DNA of 64,000 nucleotides from Bombella pollinis (lineage in GTDB: Bacteria; Pseudomonadota; Alphaproteobacteria; Acetobacterales; Acetobacteraceae). The DNA lies in assembly GCF_026385485.1 (NCBI RefSeq), contig NZ_JANIDX010000002.1, forward strand, positions 229,841-293,840, given 5' to 3'. A model generated the notes under the pieces. The model saw nothing but the letters and a program-made list of their open reading frames with translations, was not told the origin of the DNA and did no database searches. This document shows, piece after piece, positions 55,724-63,296 of this stretch (position 1 is the stretch's first letter; each line of letters starts with the position of its first letter). Both the position numbers and the translations under genes were made by a program.

Positions 55724-55813
55724 AAGTTCCTCGCCTTTGCGGGGATGAACCGATAGTCGAATATTTCATCGGTTCTATGGAAGAACGTTCCTCGCCCTCG
55801 CGGGGATATACGG
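55724..55813 (+). CRISPR. Two-repeat type I-E CRISPR remnant with one 32-nt spacer
   Basis: Two copies of a 29-base type I-E-like repeat, with core GTTCCTCGCC, three variable bases and GCGGGGAT, start at 55724 and 55785. The spacing is exactly 61 bases, that is 29 plus a 32-base spacer (55753-55784), as in type I-E arrays. The first repeat ends GATGAACCG, as in standard I-E repeats, and the second ends GATATACGG, the decay expected of the last repeat of an array. So the array reads left to right. No cas gene is present in the window, so it is a relic or an orphan. Confidence 0.75.
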
Positions 55814-55847
55814 AAAAAGCCACTCTATAACGGGGTGGCTTTTTCTT
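55814..55847. terminator. Bidirectional intrinsic terminator after the CRISPR remnant
   Basis: AAAAAGCCAC and GTGGCTTTTT pair with a loop of about a dozen bases. The A run on one side and T run on the other let it act on both strands. It directly follows the last repeat. Confidence 0.8.
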
Positions 55848-55879
55848 TACCCTTTATACCCCCATACCGCGAACACCGC

Positions 55880-55908
55880 TTGACGCTATTCGCGTGAGAC
55901 AGTATCAA
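55880..55908 (+). promoter_or_regulatory. Probable promoter of tRNA-Ser
   Basis: TTGACG (55880-55885) and TATCAA (55903-55908) are separated by 17 bases and resemble sigma-70 boxes. The expected start, about six bases after, precedes the tRNA by some seven bases. Confidence 0.5.
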
Positions 55909-55920
55909 CAGCCGCAGATT

Positions 55921-56010
55921 GGATGGGTGTCCGAGTGGTTTAAGGAACTGGTCTTGAAAACCAGCGTGCGTGGAAGCGTACCGTGGGTTCGAATCCCACC
56001 CCATCCGCCA
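55921..56010 (+). tRNA. tRNA-Ser (anticodon TGA)
   Basis: A class II tRNA of 90 bases: acceptor GGATGGG pairs with CCCATCC, the anticodon loop is CTTGAAA, a long variable arm (GCGTGCGTGGAAGCGTACC region) follows, then the T arm GTGGGTTCGAATCCCAC. The 3' CCA is encoded. Confidence 0.96.
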
Positions 56011-56011
56011 C

Positions 56012-56086
56012 GAGCCATGTAAGGTCGTCCTTACAAAGACGGCTCATCTCCCTATGATAGAAGACGAGCCGTTACGTTTTGTAAGG
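56012..56086. repeat. Overlapping inverted repeats downstream of tRNA-Ser
   Basis: Two alternative hairpins can form. In one, GAGCC...GTAAGG pairs with CCTTAC...GGCTC (56012-56045). In the other, 56029-56045 (CCTTACAAAGACGGCTC) pairs with 56066-56086 (GAGCCGTTACG...GTAAGG) over 16 pairs with a bulge. They share the middle arm and exclude each other. No T run follows either one. Confidence 0.55.
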
Positions 56087-56101
56087 GGATTCGGGGCGTT
56101 A

Positions 56102-56365
56102 TCAGCCGCGATGGTCGTACTGGGCGCGCTCTCCAAGCTTGGTGATCTGTGCGGCCTCTAGCCCTTCTGGGTTATGCTGAGCCTTTTTAGCAATCTCGCG
56201 CTCTGCCTCTGTCGCATGCTCACCAGTTTTGAGAACGTGATGAGCAAGCTCCAACACTTCATCCTTTGTAAGCAGTTTTGGCGAATGAATTGCCTTGCGG
56301 GCGAGCTCATGCAGGGAACTGCTAGCATGGGGGGCTTTATGCTCATGTGATGATGTATGTGGCAT
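56102..56365 (-). CDS. Small hypothetical helical protein
   Basis: An 87-residue protein with a His/Ser-rich start (HTSSHEHKAPHASSS) followed by a charged helical region with HELARKAIHSPKLLTKDEVL and an Ala/Glu-rich second half. No membrane segment or signal peptide, no family recognised. The amphipathic pattern and even composition support a real gene. Confidence 0.55.
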   Translation of the reverse strand: MPHTSSHEHKAPHASSSLHELARKAIHSPKLLTKDEVLELAHHVLKTGEHATEAEREIAKKAQHNPEGLEAAQITKLGERAQYDHRG

Positions 56366-56386
56366 ATCCCTAACCTTTCTTTCCTC

Positions 56387-56686
56387 TCACTTAAGACGCT
56401 TCATCGCCTCCCCTTCACGGTGGGGCCTATGCTGCCATGGCACAAGCGCAGCCCTTGCAAGACTGATATGCCCCCGCTGGTCATTCTCAGATAAGCCAGA
56501 ATCGTCATTATGTGAATCTACCGTCCCTGCGTAATGGCCTATGCCATCTTGCACGCTGCTCATTACCTCCAAATGTGCCTCGGGATCAGCACTGCCCTCA
56601 TAGCGTATCGTATGGGCCCGCGCGAAACTCGGCATCCCTATCACGCCCAACCATCCTATCGCCAGCAGAAGACCAATATAGTGCAT
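56387..56686 (-). CDS. Small secreted protein, paralogue A
   Basis: A 99-residue protein with signal peptide MHYIGLLLAIGWLGVIGMP and a likely cleavage site after SFARA. The ATG at 56686 has GGAGG five bases upstream. The mature part contains GHYAGTVDS and ends with a segment, LSENDQRGHISLARAAL, that parallels the paralogue at 57439. Family unknown. Probably periplasmic or released. Confidence 0.6.
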   Translation of the reverse strand: MHYIGLLLAIGWLGVIGMPSFARAHTIRYEGSADPEAHLEVMSSVQDGIGHYAGTVDSHNDDSGLSENDQRGHISLARAALVPWQHRPHREGEAMKRLK

Positions 56687-56789
56687 CTCATCCTCCATAA
56701 GGCTCATGGCCCCTTCTTTTCATAGCTTTCTCTTGCTGCGCCTCCTCAACATGAATTACCACTTAACCCTTCGTAATTAGGAGCCCTCT

Positions 56790-57359
56790 ATGCCACATAC
56801 GCTTGACCCTCACCGCACAGCCCTTATCCTCATCGACCTCCAAGAAGGCATTGTCTCCCTGCCCACAGCACCACGCAGCGGGGCTGAAGTCGTAGCTGCG
56901 AGCAAGATAGTCGCGGAGCGTTTCCGCCACGCTGGAGCAGTGGTTGTGCTGGTTAATGTCGCCTTTGCTGCTGATGGAAAAGATGCTCTATCCGCCCCTG
57001 TCGATAAGCCTTTGCATGACCCCAATACATCTCTACCCGCTCATTGGGCGGAACTCGTCCCCGATTTGGCACGGGAGGGAGACCTCCGCGTTACAAAACA
57101 TCAATGGGGCGCGTTTTATGGAACCGATTTAGACCTCCAACTACGCCGGCGAGGGATAAACACTATCGTACTGGGCGGAATCGCTACCAATATGGGCGTG
57201 GAATCCACTGCCCGCGCCGCGCATGAACACGGCTATCACGTCATTATCCTAGAGGACCTCACCGCGGGGCTGGATGAGGAGATGCATCATTTTGCTTTCC
57301 AACGGCTCTTCCCGCATCTGGCGCGCATTCGCCAAAGCAATGAGATTCAATTTTCCTAA
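56790..57359 (+). CDS. Isochorismatase-family hydrolase (YecD-like, no Cys)
   Basis: The 189-residue protein has the isochorismatase/nicotinamidase fold: Asp16 in ALILIDLQEGIV and Lys in LRVTKHQWGAFYGTDL. The normal nucleophile Cys is absent; the segment reads GGIATNMGVESTARAA. The same replacement is known in the YecD-like subgroup, which has no settled activity. Between two paralogous small secreted proteins. It follows TAATTAGGAG. Confidence 0.82.
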   Translation: MPHTLDPHRTALILIDLQEGIVSLPTAPRSGAEVVAASKIVAERFRHAGAVVVLVNVAFAADGKDALSAPVDKPLHDPNTSLPAHWAELVPDLAREGDLRVTKHQWGAFYGTDLDLQLRRRGINTIVLGGIATNMGVESTARAAHEHGYHVIILEDLTAGLDEEMHHFAFQRLFPHLARIRQSNEIQFS

Positions 57360-57376
57360 GTTTTATCCTAGCACAT

Positions 57377-57412
57377 AAAAAAACAGCCTCCCTCACATCT
57401 TGAAGAAGGCTG
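57377..57412 (-). terminator. Intrinsic terminator of small secreted paralogue B
   Basis: On the minus strand CAGCCT pairs with AGGCTG and is followed by a run of seven T. It lies 27 bases after the stop codon at 57439. Confidence 0.75.
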
Positions 57413-57438
57413 CCACGCACTATGAATCAGCATAAAGG

Positions 57439-57735
57439 TCAGTGAGGCAGGCGATGAAGCAGAATCAAAGCACCTGCCTTCCGGTCTGCGTCAGACAGTG
57501 GGGCATCCCCATCAGTCCCATCCCGCTCTATGCTTCCAAGATAGCTGCCACCTTCTCCCCTTATGGTTCCATCCTTCTCGATATTCCCAGCATAACTACC
57601 ACCGGGCCCCCGTATAACGCTGATCTGCTGTACATGCCCCAAAGGCACGGACTGACCATCATATGCACCAGCAACACCCGGCATACCGGCAACACCCAGC
57701 CACCCCATCACCACTAAAATACCGGTGTAATTCAT
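57439..57735 (-). CDS. Small secreted protein, paralogue B
   Basis: A 98-residue protein with signal peptide MNYTGILVVMGWLGVAGMP and likely cleavage after GVAGA. It contains a short internal repeat, GGSYAGNIEKDGT and GGSYLGSIERDGT, and ends in LSDADRKAGALILLHRLPH. The frame continues to 57831, but the ATG at 57735 follows AAGGCGG and gives the same length and start as paralogue A. An ATG at 57768 is also possible. The family is not recognised. Confidence 0.6.
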   Translation of the reverse strand: MNYTGILVVMGWLGVAGMPGVAGAYDGQSVPLGHVQQISVIRGPGGSYAGNIEKDGTIRGEGGSYLGSIERDGTDGDAPLSDADRKAGALILLHRLPH

Positions 57736-57837
57736 CACAAACCGCCTTAAATGAAAAATCTTTTCCATATGCCTCACTACACCGTATCTCGTGGCAACTG
57801 CGTTACAACGCCATGAAGACGCCGTAACCATGCTAGC

Positions 57838-58395
57838 TCACTTCAAAAGAGCCGCCCATTCCTCCACCGATTGCCCGCTTTGGAAACGCTCATCCAACGT
57901 GCCATTCAGCATAAAACTTGGTGAGACATGAATCTTATTGTGCCGTGCATAACGTGTATGGGCTTTAATAGCCTCCGTCACGCTTGCTAGACGGAACGGC
58001 ACCGCAAGATTAAGCCGCGTATAGACCTCTAGCCGCTCTAACAATTCTTCCGGCGTGGTGTGCATATTCGCGCCCTCATAATGATGAGCGAACTCGAACT
58101 CCTCACGATGATCCCCCACACTCCGCAACGTTTGCCACGCTTTATCGCGCCCCTCTGGCAATGCAGCCGCAGCCAAAATGCAGCGCGTCACCACGCCAGA
58201 GAAGAGATGCCACGGTTGGGAATGGAGATAAATATGCAGTGTCATAGCCTCCTCCCCTACATGGGCTAAGAGGGGCATTAACTTACGTGAGGCCCGCACA
58301 CAAAAGGGGCATGTTGGCTCTAAAAAGACCTCTAATTTTTTCGGCCCATGGCCCCAGATAAGCTCTGCGGGTTTATGCGTCTCTTGTGCTGGCAT
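57838..58395 (-). CDS. DsbA-like thioredoxin-fold protein
   Basis: A 185-residue protein with a CPFC redox motif (residues 29-32) in VFLEPTCPFCVRASRKL, a helical insertion, and SPSFMLNGTLDERF where the cis-Pro loop is expected. It belongs to the DsbA/FrnE-like group. No signal peptide with the chosen start. The open frame extends to 58650 over the 3' end of the helicase gene, but AAGGAG nine bases before the ATG at 58395 and a terminator in between support the shorter form. A cytoplasmic oxidoreductase or isomerase is likely. Confidence 0.8.
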   Translation of the reverse strand: MPAQETHKPAELIWGHGPKKLEVFLEPTCPFCVRASRKLMPLLAHVGEEAMTLHIYLHSQPWHLFSGVVTRCILAAAALPEGRDKAWQTLRSVGDHREEFEFAHHYEGANMHTTPEELLERLEVYTRLNLAVPFRLASVTEAIKAHTRYARHNKIHVSPSFMLNGTLDERFQSGQSVEEWAALLK

Positions 58396-58458
58396 AATCT
58401 GATGCTCCTTAGCTTTACCCCTATGACCTCCCCCTAACGTAGGGTGCACCCCCATAGC

Positions 58459-58485
58459 AAAACAGCCCCGCATAAAACGGGGCTG
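58459..58485 (-). terminator. Intrinsic terminator of the DEAD-box helicase gene
   Basis: On the minus strand CAGCCCCG and CGGGGCTG form a perfect 8-bp stem with a 7-base loop, followed by TTTT. It lies 32 bases after the helicase stop at 58517 and before the start of the thioredoxin-fold gene. Confidence 0.82.
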
Positions 58486-58516
58486 CCACGCATAACACAC
58501 ATAACCACAAAGCTTT

Positions 58517-59833
58517 TTAGGACGACCGCCGCCCGCGTGAACGCCCTGCCCCACCACGACCAGAGGAGGATGGACGGGTAGACGCCGCCCGTGGGCTGCG
58601 ACCACGGCCCCCACCGGATGGGCCACCACGGCCACGACCACCGCGCCCACGGCCTCCCCCTAAAACAGGCGGCGGCAATGTGGAGTTCTGCGCGTCATCA
58701 GAATGGTAAGGATGGTCCGTAATCACAGGCACAGCCTTGCTGATGCGCTTCTCAATCTCTTTTAACCATGCACGCTGCTCTGCCTCACAAAGGGATACAG
58801 CCCAACCCTCACGACCGGCACGCGCTGTACGGCCAATGCGATGGACGTAAGCCTCTGGCACATTCGGCAAATCGTAATTAAAGACGTGAGAAACCTCATC
58901 CACATCAATACCGCGCGCGGCAATATCTGTGGCGACTAACACGCGGACACTCCCATCCCGAAAGCCTTGCATGGCACGCTCACGTGCCCCTTGGGACTTA
59001 TTGCCATGAATCGCCGCTGCGGGAATCCCATGCTTACTGAGATATTCTGCCACTTTATTGGCTTCATGCTTCATCAGCGTAAAGACAACAGCCCGCACGA
59101 CACGGTCATTATTGACCAACATCATCAAAGCTTCTTTCTTTTGAGCTGAATCGACAAATAGAACCGCCTGACGAATACGATCCACCGTGCTGGATTCCGG
59201 CGTGACTTGCACCGTCTCGGGCTCATGCAGCAAAGAATGCGCTAAGTCACGAATAGAGGCTGGCATAGTCGCGGAGAAAAGGAGCGTCTGTCGTTTTTCT
59301 GGCAAGCGCGCTACAATCTTACGAATATCATGCACAAAGCCCATATCCAACATACGGTCTGCTTCATCCAGCACGACAATCTCCGGTGTGGAGAGGTCGA
59401 TATGGCCTTGCCCTACAAGGTCCAACAAACGCCCCGGGGCAGCGATGAGGACATCTACGCCGCGTTTCATCGCTTCGACCTGACGATTCTGCCCAACACC
59501 ACCAAAAATCACAGCGTAAGAGAACTTCATATGCCGCGCATAGGCCGCAAAATTATCACCTATCTGCGCCACTAGCTCCCGCGTGGGGGCCAGCACCAAC
59601 ACACGCGCCCCGCGCGGGGTCGCTTTGCGAGGCGTCTCCAATAAATAATGCAAAATCGGCAAAGCAAATGCTGCCGTTTTGCCCGTCCCCGTCTGCGCAA
59701 GACCCAAAAGGTCCTTCCCCTTTAACAGATGAGGGATCGCCCCTGCTTGGATTGGCGTTGGCGTCTTATAGCCCTCCTCATCCAAGGCTTGCAAAATGGG
59801 GGCCGCCAAACCGAGCGCGCGAAAACTGCTCAT
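58517..59833 (-). CDS. DEAD-box RNA helicase (RhlE-like)
   Basis: An ATP-dependent RNA helicase of 438 residues, probably acting in ribosome assembly or mRNA decay. The Q motif TPTPIQAGAIP, Walker A AQTGTGKT (46-53), PTRELVAQI, VLDEADRMLDMGF, FSATMP, the RGIDVDEVSHVFNYDLP and HRIGRTARAG motifs are all seen. The C-terminal 60 residues are rich in RG and RGG (GGGRGRGGRGRGG), an RNA-binding tail. RhlE-like is the closest subgroup by eye. Confidence 0.92.
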   Translation of the reverse strand: MSSFRALGLAAPILQALDEEGYKTPTPIQAGAIPHLLKGKDLLGLAQTGTGKTAAFALPILHYLLETPRKATPRGARVLVLAPTRELVAQIGDNFAAYARHMKFSYAVIFGGVGQNRQVEAMKRGVDVLIAAPGRLLDLVGQGHIDLSTPEIVVLDEADRMLDMGFVHDIRKIVARLPEKRQTLLFSATMPASIRDLAHSLLHEPETVQVTPESSTVDRIRQAVLFVDSAQKKEALMMLVNNDRVVRAVVFTLMKHEANKVAEYLSKHGIPAAAIHGNKSQGARERAMQGFRDGSVRVLVATDIAARGIDVDEVSHVFNYDLPNVPEAYVHRIGRTARAGREGWAVSLCEAEQRAWLKEIEKRISKAVPVITDHPYHSDDAQNSTLPPPVLGGGRGRGGRGRGGPSGGGRGRSPRAASTRPSSSGRGGAGRSRGRRSS

Positions 59834-59997
59834 GATGTTTCCTCAAAAAACCGGCGTTATTCCAGCATCCATCTGGCAACACCACATAAAACGAACGCCT
59901 AAAACACTTCTTTAAAGAAGGCTTATCTCGTCTCTTTCTAAATAGGACTGTTTTTGTCTTATAACAAGAGAAAAATCACATCCCGCTCTATCAATCC

Positions 59998-60603
59998 TTA
60001 TCGCGCCTGTTTTTGCAGTAAAAACAACGCTTGCTCTCCGAACATATTCGCCAAATGGGGCGATTGCTCGGCCAAGCGCGACCGCTTATCCCCATTCACA
60101 ACCATCCAATTCCGCACCACATAACCGTCCTCAGCACATAAAGCGAAGAAGTCATAAATCGTACAAGGATGAATGTTAGATGTCTCATACCATGGGGTTG
60201 GCCAAACCGATGTCATAGGCATACGCCCTGTACGCATTAAATGCCAGCGTAAACGCCAATGCCCAAAATTGGGGAAGGAAACCAAAGCCGCTCGCCCAAT
60301 CCGCAACATATGGTGCAAAACCTCACGCGGACGCTCCACCGCTTGGAGGGTGCGCTGTAGGACAACATAGTCAAATGTATCTTCTGGATAATCCGCCAAA
60401 ACTTCATCAGCATCCCCGTGCATAACGGGCAAACCATGCGCAACAGATTGGGTCACGGCCTTCATATCCAGCTCCAAGCCTTGGGCGTCACAGCCTTTTT
60501 GGCGGGAGAGATAATCAATCAAACTGCCATCCCCGCTCCCAATATCCAGCACCCGACTCTGCGGTGCGACCATAGTCGCAATCAATTCTTGATCAAACCG
60601 CAT
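59998..60603 (-). CDS. metW: Methionine biosynthesis protein MetW
   Basis: MetW is a class I methyltransferase-fold protein that partners MetX in homoserine acylation in several proteobacteria. It has SRVLDIGSGDGSLIDYL, DTFDYVVLQRTLQAVERP, LVSFPNFGHWRLRW and PWYETSNIHPCTIYDF, which are typical. The frame extends to 60633, but the ATG at 60603, seven bases after GGGAGG, is preferred; it overlaps metX by 11 bases. Predicted length is 201 residues. Confidence 0.92.
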   Translation of the reverse strand: MRFDQELIATMVAPQSRVLDIGSGDGSLIDYLSRQKGCDAQGLELDMKAVTQSVAHGLPVMHGDADEVLADYPEDTFDYVVLQRTLQAVERPREVLHHMLRIGRAALVSFPNFGHWRLRWHLMRTGRMPMTSVWPTPWYETSNIHPCTIYDFFALCAEDGYVVRNWMVVNGDKRSRLAEQSPHLANMFGEQALFLLQKQAR

Positions 60604-61753
60604 GATCATCCCTCCCCGCTGGTAAGCCCGCATGACGCGCCGCGCCGTTTAAAAAACCGCGCACTGTGCGATCAAAATCCGGCTCTTCTAACAGAAAGGC
60701 ATCATGGCCACGGTCGCTCTCAATCTCCACAAAAGAGACATGTCCCCCTGCCTGATTAATCGCCCGCGTCAGCATTCTTGATTGTGCCGTGGGAAACAGC
60801 CAATCCGAGCTGAAGGACACAACACAAAAACGCGTCCGCACCTGCTGAAAAGCTGCCGCTAGATTACCCCCATGCTCGCTGCCGAGATCGAAGAAGTCCA
60901 TCGCACGAGAAATTGTTAGATAAGAATGTGCATCAAACCGCCGTGTGAAATTAGAGCCTTGATATTGCAGATAACTTTCGACCTGAAACATCCCCCCAAA
61001 AGGTAACGCTGCTAAAGGCGAATTGGGGGCGGGCATCGTTCCCGGCCGTATCTCCCTCCCAAACTTCCGCGTTAGAGCTTCTTCTGAGAGATAAGTAATA
61101 TGCCCCACCATACGCGCTACAGCCAAACCGCGCGCTGGGATAACATCATGGGCTTGATAATCCCCCCCATGCCAATCAGGGTCACTATAAATCGCCTGTC
61201 GACTGACCTCATTAAACGCAATATTCTGCGCCGATTGGAAGGGAGAGGTCGCAATCGGCATAGCTGCAAAAACACGCTCAGCGTAATCTGTAGCCCATGT
61301 GAGGGTTTGCATCCCCCCCATCGATCCTCCAATAACGGCAAATAATTGCTCAATGCCGAAGTGATCAATCACCTTCACCTGAGCCGCCACAATGTCGTGC
61401 ATTGTGATGGGAGGAAAATCCTTCCCCCATGGCTTACCCGTCCCCGCCCGCATAGTCGTGGGGCCGGTCGTCCCCATGCAGCCCCCTAAGACATTGGCAC
61501 AGATGACAAAAAAACGCTCTGTATCAATCGGCAAGCCGGGGCCAACCATACGCGACCACCAGCCCGGCTTCCCCGTAACAGGGTGCGGGCTGGCGACAAA
61601 CTGGTCTCCCGTAAAAGCATGGCAAATGACAATCGCATTATCCCGCTTTGGCGAGAGTGTACCATAAGTCTGATAGGCCACCTCCAGCGGAGCGATGACC
61701 TCCCCACATTGGAGAGACATCCCTTCTGGGAAGATAATGGACTGAACTTCCAC
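60593..61753 (-). CDS. metX: Homoserine O-acetyltransferase MetX
   Basis: MetX acylates homoserine in methionine synthesis. It is an alpha/beta hydrolase of 386 residues. Nucleophile Ser144 lies in IGGSMGGMQTL; the oxyanion region CHAFTGDQFVA, SSDWLFPTAQSR (Asp) and IESDRGHDAFLL (His) complete the set. The start is a GTG six bases after CTGGAGCC. Acetyl versus succinyl preference cannot be read with certainty. It is co-translated with metW. Confidence 0.93.
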   Translation of the reverse strand: MEVQSIIFPEGMSLQCGEVIAPLEVAYQTYGTLSPKRDNAIVICHAFTGDQFVASPHPVTGKPGWWSRMVGPGLPIDTERFFVICANVLGGCMGTTGPTTMRAGTGKPWGKDFPPITMHDIVAAQVKVIDHFGIEQLFAVIGGSMGGMQTLTWATDYAERVFAAMPIATSPFQSAQNIAFNEVSRQAIYSDPDWHGGDYQAHDVIPARGLAVARMVGHITYLSEEALTRKFGREIRPGTMPAPNSPLAALPFGGMFQVESYLQYQGSNFTRRFDAHSYLTISRAMDFFDLGSEHGGNLAAAFQQVRTRFCVVSFSSDWLFPTAQSRMLTRAINQAGGHVSFVEIESDRGHDAFLLEEPDFDRTVRGFLNGAARHAGLPAGRDDHAV

Positions 61754-61858
61754 TTTAGGCTCCAGCCGTTTGTGACAAAGAACCCGTATAGAAACACCGC
61801 CATCAATTTGGATTCAAGACAGAATGAACAATCTTATCCAATTTCAGGAGGATATTTA

Positions 61859-62317
61859 TTATTCAGCGGCTTCCATCATCGCTGGATAATTATCTTGCGC
61901 CAGGGCTGGCATTGGCATTTTTATCATGCTTTCCTCCGCCCTCTCCCGCGTAGGCAACCAATATCCATACGCCGCTAAAGCCTGACCAAGATGCATCAAC
62001 GCCTCCCCTAATGACGTATGAAGAACCTGCTCCTCCGGTGCATTTTGCATCGCTGCAAGGAGGTCAAGCAGATGAGACTCCGTTGCAGAATATTCCAAAG
62101 CGGCTGTGGCGCAAACAGCATGGAGGAACAAGGACTGAAACCGCTCCTGCAAACGCTCCGCCTCTTGTCCTACCAGCCCTGCTAAAGACTTAGAACGCCG
62201 CCAGCACCGCGGTCCTAATAAATAACGCAACGCCCATAAGGCTGTTTGCTCCTCCCGCACCAATGTGGCCATGGGCATAGCATAAGTACCATGCTGTTCT
62301 GCGATTTGGACGGTCAT
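61859..62317 (-). CDS. Hypothetical helical protein
   Basis: A 152-residue protein with no recognised family. It is rich in Ala, Leu and Glu and looks all-helical: ALWALRYLLGPRCWRRSKSL, LQERFQSLFLHAVCATAALE, and EALMHLGQALAAYGYWLPTR. No signal or membrane segment. It lies upstream of metX with a 105-base gap, so it may be a separate unit. A GGGAGAGG site precedes the ATG. Confidence 0.6.
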   Translation of the reverse strand: MTVQIAEQHGTYAMPMATLVREEQTALWALRYLLGPRCWRRSKSLAGLVGQEAERLQERFQSLFLHAVCATAALEYSATESHLLDLLAAMQNAPEEQVLHTSLGEALMHLGQALAAYGYWLPTRERAEESMIKMPMPALAQDNYPAMMEAAE

Positions 62318-62696
62318 GGGGCCTCTCCCTCTTTGCGACTTGCTTCAAGAGTGACGTTAGATGAGAACTCTTATCACTTGCAACAAGAAGATAACACTTT
62401 ACCCCTTACTCTCCCCAGAGGCAGGCTAAAAAAGTGAGAAAATAGCCAATTATGGGAGTTATTAAAGTTTTTTATAAGAGCGCGAATCAGATGAATGAGA
62501 CACCATATCATGTGATAAATGAGAAAAATTACTACTATATATAGTCCTATTTTAAGGCTCCCATCGCCTTTATCAGCTTGGCAGCCCCCAGATTCTAACC
62601 AACAATGAAAGGGCCCGAATCAAATTGCCCCTGTCCAAAATGTCGGAACAGGGGCAACCAAACCTCTATAAGAGAAGAACCTTCCCTTGAGTTATT
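62318..62696. other. 379-bp intergenic region without genes
   Basis: It holds the upstream region of the unknown gene at 61859 (with GGAGAGG before its ATG), an AT-rich middle section (about 62440-62560) and the hairpin at 62625-62657. No coding frame of interest and no repeats were seen. Confidence 0.5.
62625..62657 (-). terminator. Terminator-like hairpin after the IalB-family gene
   Basis: TTGCCCCTGT (62625-62634) and ACAGGGGCAA (62648-62657) pair perfectly over 10 bp. On the minus strand the stem ends in AA and is followed by TTTGATTC, a weak T tract. It lies 40 bases after the stop of the gene at 62697. Confidence 0.65.
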
Positions 62697-63296
62697 TTAC
62701 TGACGGAAAGGCGACTTTTGAATCCAACTATCTAGTTGATGCAAAGCAGCATTAGAGCCATCAAGCGCAAAATTGATGGTCAGCGTACCGCCTCCAACTT
62801 TATCTGCTATGATGTGGCCTGTCTTCCCCACCCTTAACCGCGTAACCTGGTCTGCCGACAAATCAAGCGAAGCCATACAGCCCGCCGTAGCGCAAGATTG
62901 CCACGACAATTTGATAGGAGGATTGTCGTCCAAAACAACACGTACATCCGTCTTTAAAGAAAGAGTAAGCGGCACCATAGCCGTCAACCGCCACGGACGG
63001 CGTGTAAGTGGCGTTGTGGTAACATTCTCCGTTGCGCGCGCTAAAATAACCGCACCCAATGCCTCGGTTTTTCCCTTATCACCCTGCACTGTTAAGGCCT
63101 GCTGGGCTAAACATACTTGAGGACCTTGTGAAAGATTATCCGCAGGAAACACACAACGATACGTCCATGCTGCCGCTGAGCCAGAAATAACAACCGGCGT
63201 CGCCTGTGTCCCATCAGCCGCCCAAGAAGAAGCAGAAGACGCTATCGCCCCTGTTGCGACACAAAACGCTAGGAACATTCCTCGTTTGATATTCAT
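62697..63296 (-). CDS. IalB (invasion-associated locus B)-like secreted protein
   Basis: A 199-residue protein with a signal peptide (MNIKRGMFLAFCVATGAIAS, cleavage near AWA, residue 26). The mature part fits the IalB family: an early WTYRCVF, then QVCLAQQAL, later SWQSCATAGCMASLDLSA, with the family's paired cysteines. The role is unclear; in Bartonella IalB is linked to red-cell invasion, but the family is widespread in free-living alphaproteobacteria. GGGAGAGGG precedes the ATG. Confidence 0.8.
   Translation of the reverse strand: MNIKRGMFLAFCVATGAIASSASSWAADGTQATPVVISGSAAAWTYRCVFPADNLSQGPQVCLAQQALTVQGDKGKTEALGAVILARATENVTTTPLTRRPWRLTAMVPLTLSLKTDVRVVLDDNPPIKLSWQSCATAGCMASLDLSADQVTRLRVGKTGHIIADKVGGGTLTINFALDGSNAALHQLDSWIQKSPFRQ

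Noticed and set aside
53277..56010. cas genes near the CRISPR relic
   Set aside because: The neighbours are a flavoprotein, a DUF2130 protein and tRNA-Ser. The DUF2130 protein has nuclease-like spacing but is not a Cas family.
58396..58650. N-terminal extension of the DsbA-like protein by 85 residues
   Set aside because: It overlaps the Gly/Arg-rich end of the helicase gene and crosses a strong terminator; a good ribosome site supports the ATG at 58395.
61754..61858. SAM-responsive riboswitch upstream of metX
   Set aside because: The 105-base gap was read for the paired elements of such switches; no convincing stem-loop with pseudoknot was found.
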